Assembly (NCBI GenBank): GCA_930367205.1
Contig: OV884014.1
Span: forward strand, 117,001,768 to 117,065,767
Length of the DNA: 64,000 nt
Direction: 5' to 3'
From: Acanthosoma haemorrhoidale
Taxonomy: Eukaryota; Arthropoda; Insecta; Hemiptera; Acanthosomatidae
The notes below the pieces were generated by a model. That model was not told the DNA's origin, did no database searches, and saw nothing but the letters and a program-made list of their open reading frames with translations. The number at the start of each line of letters is the position of its first letter. Position 1 is the stretch's first letter. Positions 49,944-62,872 of this stretch are shown piece after piece. The translations under genes and the position numbers were made by a program.

Positions 49944-52029
49944 GATCATACGATCGTATGATCAAAGTTACGAGTGAATATGACATCAAATGATGTCAAA
50001 TATGATAGTGTGCCGTATCATTTGCACTTATTGTATCACGTGATACAATCGTATGATTGAAGTTACAGTGAATATACTATTAAATAATGTCGATTATGAC
50101 AGTGTACTGTATCATTGGCACTCATTGTATCACGTGATACGATCGTATGATTGAAGTCATGAATGAATATAACATCAAATGATGTCGATTATGATAGTGT
50201 GCCGCATCATTAGCACACATTCTATCACATGATACGATTGTATGATTAAAGGTACGAGTGAATAAACTATTAAATGATGTCGAATGTGATAGTGTACCGC
50301 ATCATTGGCACTCATTGTTTCACGTGATACGATCGTATGATTAAAGTTACAGGTGAATATAACATCAAATGATGTCGATTATGATAGTGTACTGCATCAT
50401 TGGCACTCATTATATCACTTGATACGATCGTATGATGAAAGTTACAAGTAAATATACTATTAAATGATGTCGATTATGACAGTGTACCGTACCATTGGCA
50501 CTCATAGTATCACGTGATACGATCGTATGATTGAAGTCACGAGTGAATATAACATCAAATGATGTCGAATATGATAATGTACCGTATCATTAGCACTCAT
50601 TGTATCACGTGATACGATCGTATAATGAAAGATACGAGTGAATATAACATCAAATGATGTCGATTATGATAGTGTACCTTATCATTGGCACTCATTATAT
50701 CACGTGATACGATCGTATAATGAAAGTTACGAGTGAATATACTATTAAATAAGGTCGATTATGATAGTGTACCGCATCATTGGCACTAATCGTATCACGT
50801 GATACGATCGTATGATCAAAGCTACGAGTTAACATAATAGGGCAGGAATTATTGTACCAGCTATGAAATACGCATTTTTGTAAAATTATACTTTTTGACG
50901 ATATTTTCTTGTTTTGGTATGAGGAAATCATAATTGTTCAGGAGCTAACGTACCAGCTATAAAATACTTATATATGTAAAAATTTAACTTTTTGATTGAC
51001 ATTTTCCCGATTTTGGTATCAGGAGAACATAATAAGGCAGGAGCTAACGTACTAGCTAAGAAATACGCATTTTTGTTAAAATTTGAGTTTTCGACGATAT
51101 TTTCCTTGTTTTGGTATCAGGAGAACATAATGGGGCAGGAGCTAACGTTCCAGCTATGAAAAACCCATTTTTTAAAAATTCGACTTTTTGACGATATTTT
51201 CCTTGTTTTCGTATCAGGAGAACATAATGGGGCAGGAGCTGACGTACTAGCTATGAAATACGCATTTTTTAAAAATTCGACTTTTTGACGATATGTTCCT
51301 GGTTTTCGTATCAGGAGAACATAATAGGGCAGGAGCTAACGTACCAGCTATGAAATACCCATTTTTTAAAAATTCGACTTTTTGACGATATTTTCCTGGT
51401 TTTCGTATCAGGAGAACATAATAGGGCAGGAGCTAACGTACCAGCTATGAAATAAGCAATTTTTGTAAAAATTTGAGTTTTCGACGATATTTTCCTTGTT
51501 TTGGTATCAGGAGAACATAATGGGGCAGGAGCTAACGTACTAGCTATGAAATACGAATTTTCGAAAAATTTGAGTTTTCGACGATATTTTCCTGGTTTTC
51601 GTATCAGGAGAACATAATGGGGCAGGAGCTAACGTACTAGCTATAAAATAGGCATTTTTGAAAAATTCAACTTTTTGACGATATTTTTCTCGTTTTCGTA
51701 TCAGGAGAACATAATAGGGCAGGAGCTAACGTACCTGCTATGAAATACGCATTTTTGTATAAATTTGACTTTTGGACGATATTTTCTTTGTTTTGGTATC
51801 AGGTGAACATAATGGGACAGGAGCTGACGTACTAGCTCTAAATACGCATTTTTGTAAAAATTCGACTTTTTGACGTCATTTTTCTTGTTTTGGTATCAGG
51901 AGAACATAATGGGGCAGGTGCTAACGTACAAGCTATGAAATACGCATTTTTGTAAAAATTCAACTTTTTTAAAATGTTTTCTTTGTTTTGGTATCAGGAG
52001 AACATAAAGGGGCAAGAGCTAACGTACAA
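49944..52029. repeat. Higher-order unit 13: shortest B block, n=9
   Basis: B spans 49944-50829 (886 bp = 9 x 95 + 31) and A 50830-52029 (1,200 bp). The start and end monomers are the standard ones, so only middle monomers are missing relative to longer blocks. Confidence 0.94.
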
Positions 52030-54696
52030 GATCATACGATCGTATGATCAAAGTTACGAGTGAATATGACATCAAATGATGTCAAATATGATAGTGTGCC
52101 GTATCATTTGCACTTATTGTATCACGTGATACAATCGTATGATTGAAGTTACAGTGAATATACTATTAAATAATGTCGATTATGACAGTGTACTGTATCA
52201 TTGGCACTCATTGTATCACGTGATACGATCGTATGATTGAAGTCATGAATGAATATAACATCAAATGATGTCGATTATGATAGTGTGCCGCATCATTAGC
52301 ACACATTCTATCACATGATACGATTGTATGATTGAAGGTACGAGTGAATATAACATCAAATGATGTTGAATATGATTGTATAATGTATCATTAGCACCTA
52401 TTGTATCATGTGATGTGATCGTATGATTAAAGTTACAAGTGAATATAACATGAAATAATGTCGATTATAATAGTATAGCACATCATTGGCACTCATTATA
52501 TCACGTGATACGATCGTATGATTAAGGTTACGAGTGAATAAACTATTAAATGATGTCGAATGTGATAGTGTACCGCATCATTGGCACTCATTGTTTCACG
52601 TGATACGATCGTATGATTAAAGTTACAGGTGAATATAACATCAAATGATGTCGATTATGATAGTGTACTGCATCATTGGCACTCATTATATCACGTGATA
52701 CGATCGTATGATGAAAGTTACAAGTAAATATACTATTAAATGATGTCGATTATGACAGTGTACCGTACCATTGGCACTCATAGTATCACGTGATACGATC
52801 GTATGATTGAAGTCACGAGTGAATATAACATCAAATGATGTCGAATATGATAGTGTACCGTATCATTGGCACTCATTGTATCACGTGATACGATCGTATA
52901 ATGAAAGATACGAGTGAATATAACATCAAATGATGTCGATTATGATAGTGTACCTTATCATTGGCACTCATTATATCACGTGATACGATCGTATAATGAA
53001 AGTTACGAGTGAATATACTATTAAATAAGGTCGATTATGATAGTGTACCGCATCATTGGCACTAATCGTATCACGTGATACGATCGTATGATCAAAGCTA
53101 CGAGTTAACATAATAGGGCAGGAATTATTGTACCAGCTATGAAATACGCATTTTTGTAAAATTATACTTTTTGACGATATTTTCTTGTTTTGGTATGAGG
53201 AAATCATAATTGTTCAGGAGCTAACGTACCAGCTATAAAATACTTATATATGTAAAAATTTAACTTTTTGATTGACATTTTCCCGATTTTGGTATCAGGA
53301 GAACATAATAAGGCAGGAGCTAACGTACTAGCTAAGAAATACGCATTTTTGTTAAAATTTGAGTTTTCGACGATATTTTCCTTGTTTTGGTATCAGGAGA
53401 ACATAATGGGGCAGGAGCTAACGTTCCAGCTATGAAAAACCCATTTTTTAAAAATTCGACTTTTTGACGATATTTTCCTTGTTTTCGTATCAGGAGAACA
53501 TAATGGGGCAGGAGCTGACGTACTAGCTATGAAATACGCATTTTTTAAAAATTCGACTTTTTGACGATATGTTCCTGGTTTTCGTATCAGGAGAACATAA
53601 TAGGGCAGGAGCTAACGTACCAGCTATGAAATACCCATTTTTTAAAAATTCGACTTTTTGACGATATTTTCCTGGTTTTCGTATCAGGAGAACATAATAG
53701 GGCAGGAGCTAACGTACCAGCTATGAAATAAGCAATTTTTGTAAAAATTTGAGTTTTCGACGATATTTTCCTTGTTTTGGTATCAGGAGAACATAATGGG
53801 GCAGGAGCTAACGTACTAGCTATGAAATACGCATTTTCGAAAAATTCGACTTTTTGACGATATTTTCCTTGATTTCGTATCAGGAGAACATAATGGGGCA
53901 GGAGCTGACGTACTAGCTATGAAATACGCATTTTTTAAAAATTCGACTTTTTGACGATATTTTCCTGGTTTTCGTATCAGGAGAACATAATAGGGCAGGA
54001 GCTAACGTACTAGCTATGAAATACGCAATTTTTGTAAAAATTTGAGTTTTCGACGATATTTTCCTTGTTTTGGTATCAGGAGAACATAATGGGGCAGGAG
54101 CTAACGTACTAGCTATGAAATACGCATTTTCGAAAAATTCGAGTTTTTGACGATATTTTCCTTGATTTCGTATCAGGAGAACATAAAAGAGCAGGAGCTA
54201 ACGTACCAGCTATGAAATACCCATTTTTTAAAAATTCGACTTTTTGACGATATTTTCCTGGTTTTCGTATCAGGAGAACATAATAGGGCAGGAGCTAACG
54301 TACCAGCTATGAAATACGCAATTTTTGTAAAAATTTGAGTTTTCGACGATATTTTCCTGGTTTTCGTATCAGGAGAACATAATGGGGCAGGAGCTAACGT
54401 ACTAGCCATAAAATAGGCATTTTTGAAAAATTCAACTTTTTGACGATATTTTTCTCGTTTTCGTATCAGGAGAACATAATAGGGCAGGAGCTAACGTACC
54501 TGCCATAAAATAGGCATTTTTGAAAAATTCGACTTTTTGACGTCATTTTTCTTGTTTTGGTATCAGGAGAACATAATGGGGCAGGTGCTAACGTACAAGC
54601 TATGAAATACGCATTTTTGTAAAAATTCAACTTTTTTAAAATGTTTTCTTTGTTTTGGTATCAGGAGAACATAAAGGGGCAAGAGCTAACGTACAA
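52030..54696. repeat. Higher-order unit 14: B block n=11, A block 1,591 bp
   Basis: B spans 52030-53105 (1,076 bp = 11 x 95 + 31) and A 53106-54696. Together with unit 15 it forms a 5,038-bp segment that recurs from 57068. Confidence 0.94.
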
Positions 54697-57067
54697 GATC
54701 ATACGATCGTATGATCAAAGTTACGAGTGAATATGACATCAAATGATGTCAAATATGATAGTGTGCCGTATCATTTGCACTTATTGTATCACGTGATACA
54801 ATCGTATGATTGAAGTTACAGTGAATATACTATTAAATAATGTCGATTATGACAGTGTACTGTATCATTGGCACTCATTGTATCACGTGATACGATCGTA
54901 TGATTGAAGTCATGAATGAATATAACATCAAATGATGTCGATTATGATAGTGTGCCGCATCATTAGCACACATTCTATCACATGATACGATTGTATGATT
55001 GAAGGTACGAGTGATTATAACATCAAATGATGTTGAATATGATTGTATAATGTATCATTAGCACCTATTGTATCATGTGATGTGATCGTATGATTAAAGT
55101 TACAAGTGAATAAACTATTAAATGATGTCGAATGTGATAGTGTACCGCATCATTGGCACTCATTGTTTCACGTGATACGATCGTATGATTAAAGTTACAG
55201 GTGAATATAACATCAAATGATGTCGATTATGATAGTGTACTGCATCATTGGCACTCATTATATCACTTGATACGATCGTATGATGAAAGTTACAAGTAAA
55301 TATACTATTAAATGATGTCGATTATGACAGTGTACCGTACCATTGGCACTCATAGTATCACGTGATACGATCGTATGATTAAAGTTACAGGTGAATATAA
55401 CATCAAATGATGTCGATTATGATAGTGTACTGCATCATTGGCACTCATTATATCACTTGATACGATCGTATGATGAAAGTTACAAGTAAATATACTATTA
55501 AATGATGTCGATTATGACAGTGTACCGTACCATTGGCACTCATAGTATCACGTGATACGATCGTATGATTGAAGTCACGAGTGAATATAACATCAAATGA
55601 TGTCGAATATGATAATGTACCGTATCATTAGCACTCATTGTATCACGTGATACGATCGTATAATGAAAGATACGAGTGAATATAACATCAAATGATGTCG
55701 ATTATGATAGTGTACCTTATCATTGGCACTCATTATATCACGTGATACGATCGTATAATGAAAGTTACGAGTGAATATACTATTAAATAAGGTCGATTAT
55801 GATAGTGTACCGCATCATTGGCACTAATCGTATCACGTGATACGATCGTATGATCAAAGCTACGAGTTAACATAATAGGGCAGGAATTATTGTACCAGCT
55901 ATGAAATACGCATTTTTGTAAAATTATACTTTTTGACGATATTTTCTTGTTTTGGTATGAGGAAATCATAATTGTTCAGGAGCTAACGTACCAGCTATAA
56001 AATACTTATATATGTAAAAATTTAACTTTTTGATTGACATTTTCCCGATTTTGGTATCAGGAGAACATAATAAGGCAGGAGCTAACGTACTAGCTAAGAA
56101 ATACGCATTTTTGTTAAAATTTGAGTTTTCGACGATATTTTCCTTGTTTTGGTATCAGGAGAACATAATGGGGCAGGAGCTAACGTTCCAGCTATGAAAA
56201 ACCCATTTTTTAAAAATTCGACTTTTTGACGATATTTTCCTTGTTTTCGTATCAGGAGAACATAATGGGGCAGGAGCTGACGTACTAGCTATGAAATACG
56301 CATTTTTTAAAAATTCGACTTTTTGACGATATGTTCCTGGTTTTCGTATCAGGAGAACATAATAGGGCAGGAGCTAACGTACCAGCTATGAAATACCCAT
56401 TTTTTAAAAATTCGACTTTTTGACGATATTTTCCTGGTTTTCGTATCAGGAGAACATAATAGGGCAGGAGCTAACGTACCAGCTATGAAATAAGCAATTT
56501 TTGTAAAAATTTGAGTTTTCGACGATATTTTCCTTGTTTTGGTATCAGGAGAACATAATGGGGCAGGAGCTAACGTACTAGCTATGAAATACGCATTTTC
56601 GAAAAATTTGAGTTTTCGACGATATTTTCCTGGTTTTCGTATCAGGAGAACATAATGGGGCAGGAGCTAACGTACTAGCTATAAAATAGGCATTTTTGAA
56701 AAATTCAACTTTTTGACGATATTTTTCTCGTTTTCGTATCAGGAGAACATAATAGGGCAGGAGCTAACGTACCTGCTATGAAATACGCATTTTTGTATAA
56801 ATTTGACTTTTGGACGATATTTTCTTTGTTTTGGTATCAGGTGAACATAATGGGACAGGAGCTGACGTACTAGCTCTAAATACGCATTTTTGTAAAAATT
56901 CGACTTTTTGACGTCATTTTTCTTGTTTTGGTATCAGGAGAACATAATGGGGCAGGTGCTAACGTACAAGCTATGAAATACGCATTTTTGTAAAAATTCA
57001 ACTTTTTTAAAATGTTTTCTTTGTTTTGGTATCAGGAGAACATAAAGGGGCAAGAGCTAACGTACAA
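54697..57067. repeat. Higher-order unit 15: B block n=12 with an internal two-monomer repeat
   Basis: B spans 54697-55867 (1,171 bp = 12 x 95 + 31) and A 55868-57067 (1,200 bp). A B-monomer pair with GTACTGCATCATTGG and then GTACCGTACCATTGG occurs twice in a row (near 55240 and 55430), offset by 190 bp. Confidence 0.93.
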
Positions 57068-59733
57068 GATCATACGATCGTATGATCAAAGTTACGAGTG
57101 AATATGACATCAAATGATGTCAAATATGATAGTGTGCCGTATCATTTGCACTTATTGTATCACGTGATACAATCGTATGATTGAAGTTACAGTGAATATA
57201 CTATTAAATAATGTCGATTATGACAGTGTACTGTATCATTGGCACTCATTGTATCACGTGATACGATCGTATGATTGAAGTCATGAATGAATATAACATC
57301 AAATGATGTCGATTATGATAGTGTGCCGCATCATTAGCACACATTCTATCACATGATACGATTGTATGATTGAAGGTACGAGTGAATATAACATCAAATG
57401 ATGTTGAATATGATTGTATAATGTATCATTAGCACCTATTGTATCATGTGATGTGATCGTATGATTAAAGTTACAAGTGAATATAACATGAAATAATGTC
57501 GATTATAATAGTATAGCACATCATTGGCACTCATTATATCACGTGATACGATCGTATGATTAAGGTTACGAGTGAATAAACTATTAAATGATGTCGAATG
57601 TGATAGTGTACCGCATCATTGGCACTCATTGTTTCACGTGATACGATCGTATGATTAAAGTTACAGGTGAATATAACATCAAATGATGTCGATTATGATA
57701 GTGTACTGCATCATTGGCACTCATTATATCACGTGATACGATCGTATGATGAAAGTTACAAGTAAATATACTATTAAATGATGTCGATTATGACAGTGTA
57801 CCGTACCATTGGCACTCATAGTATCACGTGATACGATCGTATGATTGAAGTCACGAGTGAATATAACATCAAATGATGTCGAATATGATAATGTACCGTA
57901 TCATTAGCACTCATTGTATCACGTGATACGATCGTATAATGAAAGATACGAGTGAATATAACATCAAATGATGTCGAATATGATAGTGTACCTTATCATT
58001 GGCACTCATTATATCACGTGATACGATCGTATAATGAAAGTTACGAGTGAATATACTATTAAATAAGGTCGATTATGATAGTGTACCGCATCATTGGCAC
58101 TAATCGTATCACGTGATACGATCGTATGATCAAAGCTACGAGTTAACATAATAGGGCAGGAATTATTGTACCAGCTATGAAATACGCATTTTTGTAAAAT
58201 TATACTTTTTGACGATATTTTCTTGTTTTGGTATGAGGAAATCATAATTGTTCAGGAGCTAACGTACCAGCTATAAAATACTTATATATGTAAAAATTTA
58301 ACTTTTTGATTGACATTTTCCCGATTTTGGTATCAGGAGAACATAATAAGGCAGGAGCTAACGTACTAGCTGAGAAATACGCATTTTTGTTAAAATTTGA
58401 GTTTTCGACGATATTTTCCTTGTTTTGGTATCAGGAGAACATAATGGGGCAGGAGCTAACGTTCCAGCTATGAAAAACCCATTTTTTAAAATTCGACTTT
58501 TTGACGATATTTTCCTTGTTTTCGTATCAGGAGAACATAATGGGGCAGGAGCTGACGTACTAGCTATGAAATACGCATTTTTTAAAAATTCGACTTTTTG
58601 ACGATATGTTCCTGGTTTTCGTATCAGGAGAACATAATAGGGCAGGAGCTAACGTACCAGCTATGAAATACCCATTTTTTAAAAATTCGACTTTTTGACG
58701 ATATTTTCCTGGTTTTCGTATCAGGAGAACATAATAGGGCAGGAGCTAACGTACCAGCTATGAAATAAGCAATTTTTGTAAAAATTTGAGTTTTCGACGA
58801 TATTTTCCTTGTTTTGGTATCAGGAGAACATAATGGGGCAGGAGCTAACGTACTAGCTATGAAATACGCATTTTCGAAAAATTCGACTTTTTGACGATAT
58901 TTTCCTTGATTTCGTATCAGGAGAACATAATGGGGCAGGAGCTGACGTACTAGCTATGAAATACGCATTTTTTAAAAATTCGACTTTTTGACGATATTTT
59001 CCTGGTTTTCGTATCAGGAGAACATAATAGGGCAGGAGCTAACGTACTAGCTATGAAATACGCAATTTTTGTAAAAATTTGAGTTTTCGACGATATTTTC
59101 CTTGTTTTGGTATCAGGAGAACATAATGGGGCAGGAGCTAACGTACTAGCTATGAAATACGCATTTTCGAAAAATTCGAGTTTTTGACGATATTTTCCTT
59201 GATTTCGTATCAGGAGAACATAAAAGAGCAGGAGCTAACGTACCAGCTATGAAATACCCATTTTTTAAAAATTCGACTTTTTGACGATATTTTCCTGGTT
59301 TTCGTATCAGGAGAACATAATAGGGCAGGAGCTAACGTACCAGCTATGAAATACGCAATTTTTGTAAAAATTTGAGTTTTCGACGATATTTTCCTGGTTT
59401 TCGTATCAGGAGAACATAATGGGGCAGGAGCTAACGTACTAGCCATAAAATAGGCATTTTTGAAAAATTCAACTTTTTGACGATATTTTTCTCGTTTTCG
59501 TATCAGGAGAACATAATAGGGCAGGAGCTAACGTACCTGCCATAAAATAGGCATTTTTGAAAAATTCGACTTTTTGACGTCATTTTTCTTGTTTTGGTAT
59601 CAGGAGAACATAATGGGGCAGGTGCTAACGTACAAGCTATGAAATACGCATTTTTGTAAAAATTCAACTTTTTTAAAATGTTTTCTTTGTTTTGGTATCA
59701 GGAGAACATAAAGGGGCAAGAGCTAACGTACAA
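57068..59733. repeat. Higher-order unit 16: copy of unit 14 at 5,038 bp
   Basis: B spans 57068-58143 (1,076 bp = 11 x 95 + 31) and A 58144-59733 (1,590 bp). Monomer order and rare variants match unit 14, including the TAGCCATAAAATAGGC monomers near the end of the A block. Confidence 0.94.
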
Positions 59734-61075
59734 GATCATACGATCGTATGATCAAAGTTACGAGTGAATATGACATCAAATGATGTCAAATATGATAGTG
59801 TGCCGTATCATTTGCACTTATTGTATCACGTGATACAATCGTATGATTGAAGTTACAGTGAATATACTATTAAATAATGTCGATTATGACAGTGTACTGT
59901 ATCATTGGCACTCATTGTATCACGTGATACGATCGTATGATTGAAGTCATGAATGAATATAACATCAAATGATGTCGATTATGATAGTGTGCCGCATCAT
60001 TAGCACACATTCTATCACATGATACGATTGTATGATTGAAGGTACGAGTGATTATAACATCAAATGATGTTGAATATGATTGTATAATGTATCATTAGCA
60101 CCTATTGTATCATGTGATGTGATCGTATGATTAAAGTTACAAGTGAATATAACATGAAATAATGTCGATTATAATAGTATAGCACATCATTGGCACTCAT
60201 TATATCACGTGATACGATCGTATGATTAAGGTTACGAGTGAATAAACTATTAAATGATGTCGAATGTGATAGTGTACCGCATCATTGGCACTCATTGTTT
60301 CACGTGATACGATCGTATGATTAAAGTTACAGGTGAATATAACATCAAATGATGTCGATTATGATAGTGTACTGCATCATTGGCACTCATTATATCACTT
60401 GATACGATCGTATGATGAAAGTTACAAGTAAATATACTATTAAATGATGTCGATTATGACAGTGTACCGTACCATTGGCACTCATAGTATCACGTGATAC
60501 GATCGTATGATTGAAGTCACGAGTGAATATAACATCAAATGATGTCGAATATGATAATGTACCGTATCATTAGCACTCATTGTATCACGTGATACGATCG
60601 TATAATGAAAGATACGAGTGAATATAACATCAAATGATGTCGATTATGATAGTGTACCTTATCATTGGCACTCATTATATCACGTGATACGATCGTATAA
60701 TGAAAGTTACGAGTGAATATACTATTAAATAAGGTCGATTATGATAGTGTACCGCATCATTGGCACTAATCGTATCACGTGATACGATCGTATGATCAAA
60801 GCTACGAGTTAACATAATAGGGCAGGAATTATTGTACCAGCTATGAAATACGCATTTTTGTAAAATTATACTTTTTGACGATATTTTCTTGTTTTGGTAT
60901 GAGGAAATCATAATTGTTCAGGAGCTAACGTACCAGCTATAAAATACTTATATATGTAAAAATTTAACTTTTTGATTGACATTTTCCCGATTTTGGTATC
61001 AGGAGAACATAATAAGGCAGGAGCTAACGTACTAGCTAAGAAATACGCATTTTTGTTAAAATTTGAGTTTTCGAC
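59734..61075. repeat. Higher-order unit 17: B block n=11, A block cut by retroelement 2
   Basis: B spans 59734-60809 (1,076 bp = 11 x 95 + 31). The A block 60810-61075 stops after TTTTCGAC, where the LTR of retroelement 2 begins. The interrupted monomer is of a different subtype (TTTTTGTTAAAATTTGAG) from the one hit by element 1 (TTTTTGTAAATATTTGAG). Confidence 0.93.
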
Positions 61076-61115
61076 AGTTAAATCTTGATAAGACCAGAAG
61101 GAGTTTTTAAAAAGA

Positions 61116-61121
61116 TTTATT
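61116..61121 (-). terminator. Polyadenylation signal AATAAA in the LTR of element 2
   Basis: AATAAA on the minus strand, about 40 bp before the LTR outer end, at the same relative place as in element 1. Confidence 0.65.
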
Positions 61122-61222
61122 TGAACTTTACAAACATACAACTACAATTAATAATAAATGTCAGAGTGACGGGCCTAGTAACAGTACAGAAGGAAGTGGA
61201 CGTGAGAGGATAAGAGGAATGA

Positions 61223-61228
61223 TATATA
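61223..61228 (-). promoter_or_regulatory. TATA-like box in the LTR of element 2
   Basis: TATATA on the minus strand (GCTCCTATATATCATTCC context), upstream of the polyadenylation signal within the LTR, as expected for U3. Confidence 0.5.
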
Positions 61229-61295
61229 GGAGCTGAGACTTGATAAGGATAGCTGACGAAGTGTTGATCTTGCAGGTGTTGCAGCTGGCAGATGG

Positions 61296-61311
61296 CCTCT
61301 CTATCTCCTCC
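61296..61311 (-). other. Polypurine tract of element 2
   Basis: Minus strand GGAGGAGATAGAGAGG has 15 purines out of 16 and lies between env and the LTR. It is a better tract than that of element 1 and the likely plus-strand primer. Confidence 0.7.
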
Positions 61312-61342
61312 GTTGTTTAAGATTCTTAGTCCTCTAAGAATA

Positions 61343-62872
61343 CTAAGAAATGAGATTGATAGCGGCAGGTGCATGAGGGCTGTTATCTTGTTGAAGGATT
61401 CTGAGAACGTTTGGATGATCTGGCTGATATATTACTGTTGGTGTAGGGTTTCGTAAGGAATTGGTAGTTTTACATTTTTTAAGGTAGTAGAGGATTACAA
61501 TTATAATAGCGGCCCCTATAATTAAATAAAAATAAAAATAAGTATTGGATTGATTAAATATAAGTGGTTCTAAAACTATGTCTGTTATATTTAGGTTTTC
61601 TATTTCGCTTATATTTGCGATTACATCTATATCTATTTTATTGTACAATTTGTTTATGGTGGAGTCTATTATATGTCTTGAAATTTTGGGGAGTTCTCTA
61701 TAACAATCATTTTGGTCTAGGGTGAGTAAGCTAACGGGTGGTAGGTATACAGTATCATTAGTAAGGCAATTGTCTAATTTGGAGAGGTTAGTGGTTATAA
61801 AACTGTTCATATTATCTATATATCTAATGTTAGTATTGGCTAATTTATATTTGCATGCATTCATCGTTCCAGATGAAATGATATTATTTATACAAGTATT
61901 ATTTAAAATAAAAAGGTTTTTACAGTAATATTCATTGTTTAAAAATGTACAATTTGTTGTATATAACATATTAAATTTTTTTATTATAATAGTTTCGTCT
62001 ATATCTAAAGTCACGTATTGTTTGTTAATTTTTACAGGCGAAGGTATGAGTAAATAAGTCTTTATATTTAAATTTGCCTTAGGAAGGTCTACAAAGATAT
62101 GGAGTGTTTTATTATGAGTAGTGCAGTGAATTTTACTCATTATCCACAGAATTTCAGGATTCCTAGAAGCTAAATTTACATTTTGGTTTATGTCATGTAG
62201 TATTTGGGACATTAATGATGAGTGTGTGATGCCAATTTTGCATAGTTCCAGTGTTAATGTAAGTTCATCTATTTTGTTGTGTAGGTGTGTCAGAATTATG
62301 TACATGTCAAAGAATGTCATTTCCTTGTTTATCTTCATTATGTTGTCTTGTTCTGTTTTAAAATTGTTATTAATTAATTGAATGTCCTTTTGAAAGTTTT
62401 TAATTACGTGTTTGTTAAGTTTTATGTCTTGTTCTATGTTGTGTTCTATATTATAGTTGTTCCGTCCTAACTCATTTATTACTTCGTCATAATGTGATTT
62501 GTCATCAGCTGTCATGGTGCCAGTAAGCCAGCTGAGAGCTGTTCCAAGTCCGTTTATTAGTCCTCTCTTAGTTCGTTTGTTGTGTGATTTTAATAGGTTT
62601 AATTTGTTTTGTGTTTGTATGATAAGGTTTTTGATTATAGGGTATGTCGGTAGGTCCCTATAAGATGGTACATTGTTCTGTATATTGTTTAGTTCTTTGT
62701 CAAGTAAGCTAATGTCATAAAAATGGTATGTCCTGTAGTAATTTTCTATTACCTTTGCGTTCTTTATAGTGTAATGTAGGACTCCGGGGTTATCACTTAT
62801 ATCAGTCACTGTCATAGTATATGTCAATGTCCATAGAAGTGTCTGGATTAGTACTGTCCGAGTAGGATCCAT
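61343..62872 (-). CDS. env: Env glycoprotein of element 2
   Basis: 509-aa homologue of the element 1 Env, nearly identical along most of its length. It keeps the signal segment, the RTKR furin-type site at about 100-103, the fusion-peptide-like segment and the transmembrane helix near 446-464. The cytoplasmic tail is the exception. After NPTPTV it differs and is 5 residues shorter, then rejoins at NSPHAPAAINLIS. The AUG at 62872 has A at -3 and G at +4. The splice acceptor lies just upstream. The reading frame is intact, ending with TAG. Confidence 0.92.
   Translation of the reverse strand: MDPTRTVLIQTLLWTLTYTMTVTDISDNPGVLHYTIKNAKVIENYYRTYHFYDISLLDKELNNIQNNVPSYRDLPTYPIIKNLIIQTQNKLNLLKSHNKRTKRGLINGLGTALSWLTGTMTADDKSHYDEVINELGRNNYNIEHNIEQDIKLNKHVIKNFQKDIQLINNNFKTEQDNIMKINKEMTFFDMYIILTHLHNKIDELTLTLELCKIGITHSSLMSQILHDINQNVNLASRNPEILWIMSKIHCTTHNKTLHIFVDLPKANLNIKTYLLIPSPVKINKQYVTLDIDETIIIKKFNMLYTTNCTFLNNEYYCKNLFILNNTCINNIISSGTMNACKYKLANTNIRYIDNMNSFITTNLSKLDNCLTNDTVYLPPVSLLTLDQNDCYRELPKISRHIIDSTINKLYNKIDIDVIANISEIENLNITDIVLEPLIFNQSNTYFYFYLIIGAAIIIVILYYLKKCKTTNSLRNPTPTVIYQPDHPNVLRILQQDNSPHAPAAINLIS

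Larger units (their letters stand above)
31018..61075. repeat. Two-monomer satellite array, right arm (A and B blocks)
   Basis: This continues the left arm beyond retroelement 1, with the same two monomers, polarity and junctions. A-to-B junctions begin at 31761, 34520, 39579, 45948, 49944, 52030, 54697, 57068 and 59734. B-to-A junctions follow 32931, 37305, 44454, 48353, 50829, 53105, 55867, 58143 and 60809. Across both arms roughly 31 kb is B (about 330 monomers) and 23 kb is A (about 235 monomers). The array is cut by retroelement 2 at 61075. Confidence 0.97.
61076..61295 (-). repeat. LTR of element 2 (one copy visible, inner boundary approximate)
   Basis: The outer end on plus, AGTTAAAT, is shared with element 1 and fixes 61076. 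The inner end is inferred from the purine tract at 61296-61311. A start matching AGTTA on the minus strand is not obvious there, so the inner boundary may be off by tens of bases. TATATA at 61223-61228 and AATAAA (complement of 61116-61121) have the expected order. The outer part keeps scattered similarity to element 1 (TTTTTAAAAAG). Confidence 0.75.

Noticed and set aside
1..61075. CENP-B box or telomere-type repeats in the satellite
   Set aside because: No sequence resembling the CENP-B box was seen and there are no TTAGG runs. A centromeric role remains only a possibility.
508..61075. Common origin of monomers A and B
   Set aside because: They have similar lengths (97.5 and 95 bp) and a faint likeness (GAGAACATAA against GAGTGAATATAA), but no convincing alignment over the unit.
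61117..61374. 85-codon minus-strand frame across the env end and LTR of element 2, and a neighbouring frame at 60908-61141
   Set aside because: They run over LTR, purine tract and satellite with no recognisable domain or homologous frame in element 1.
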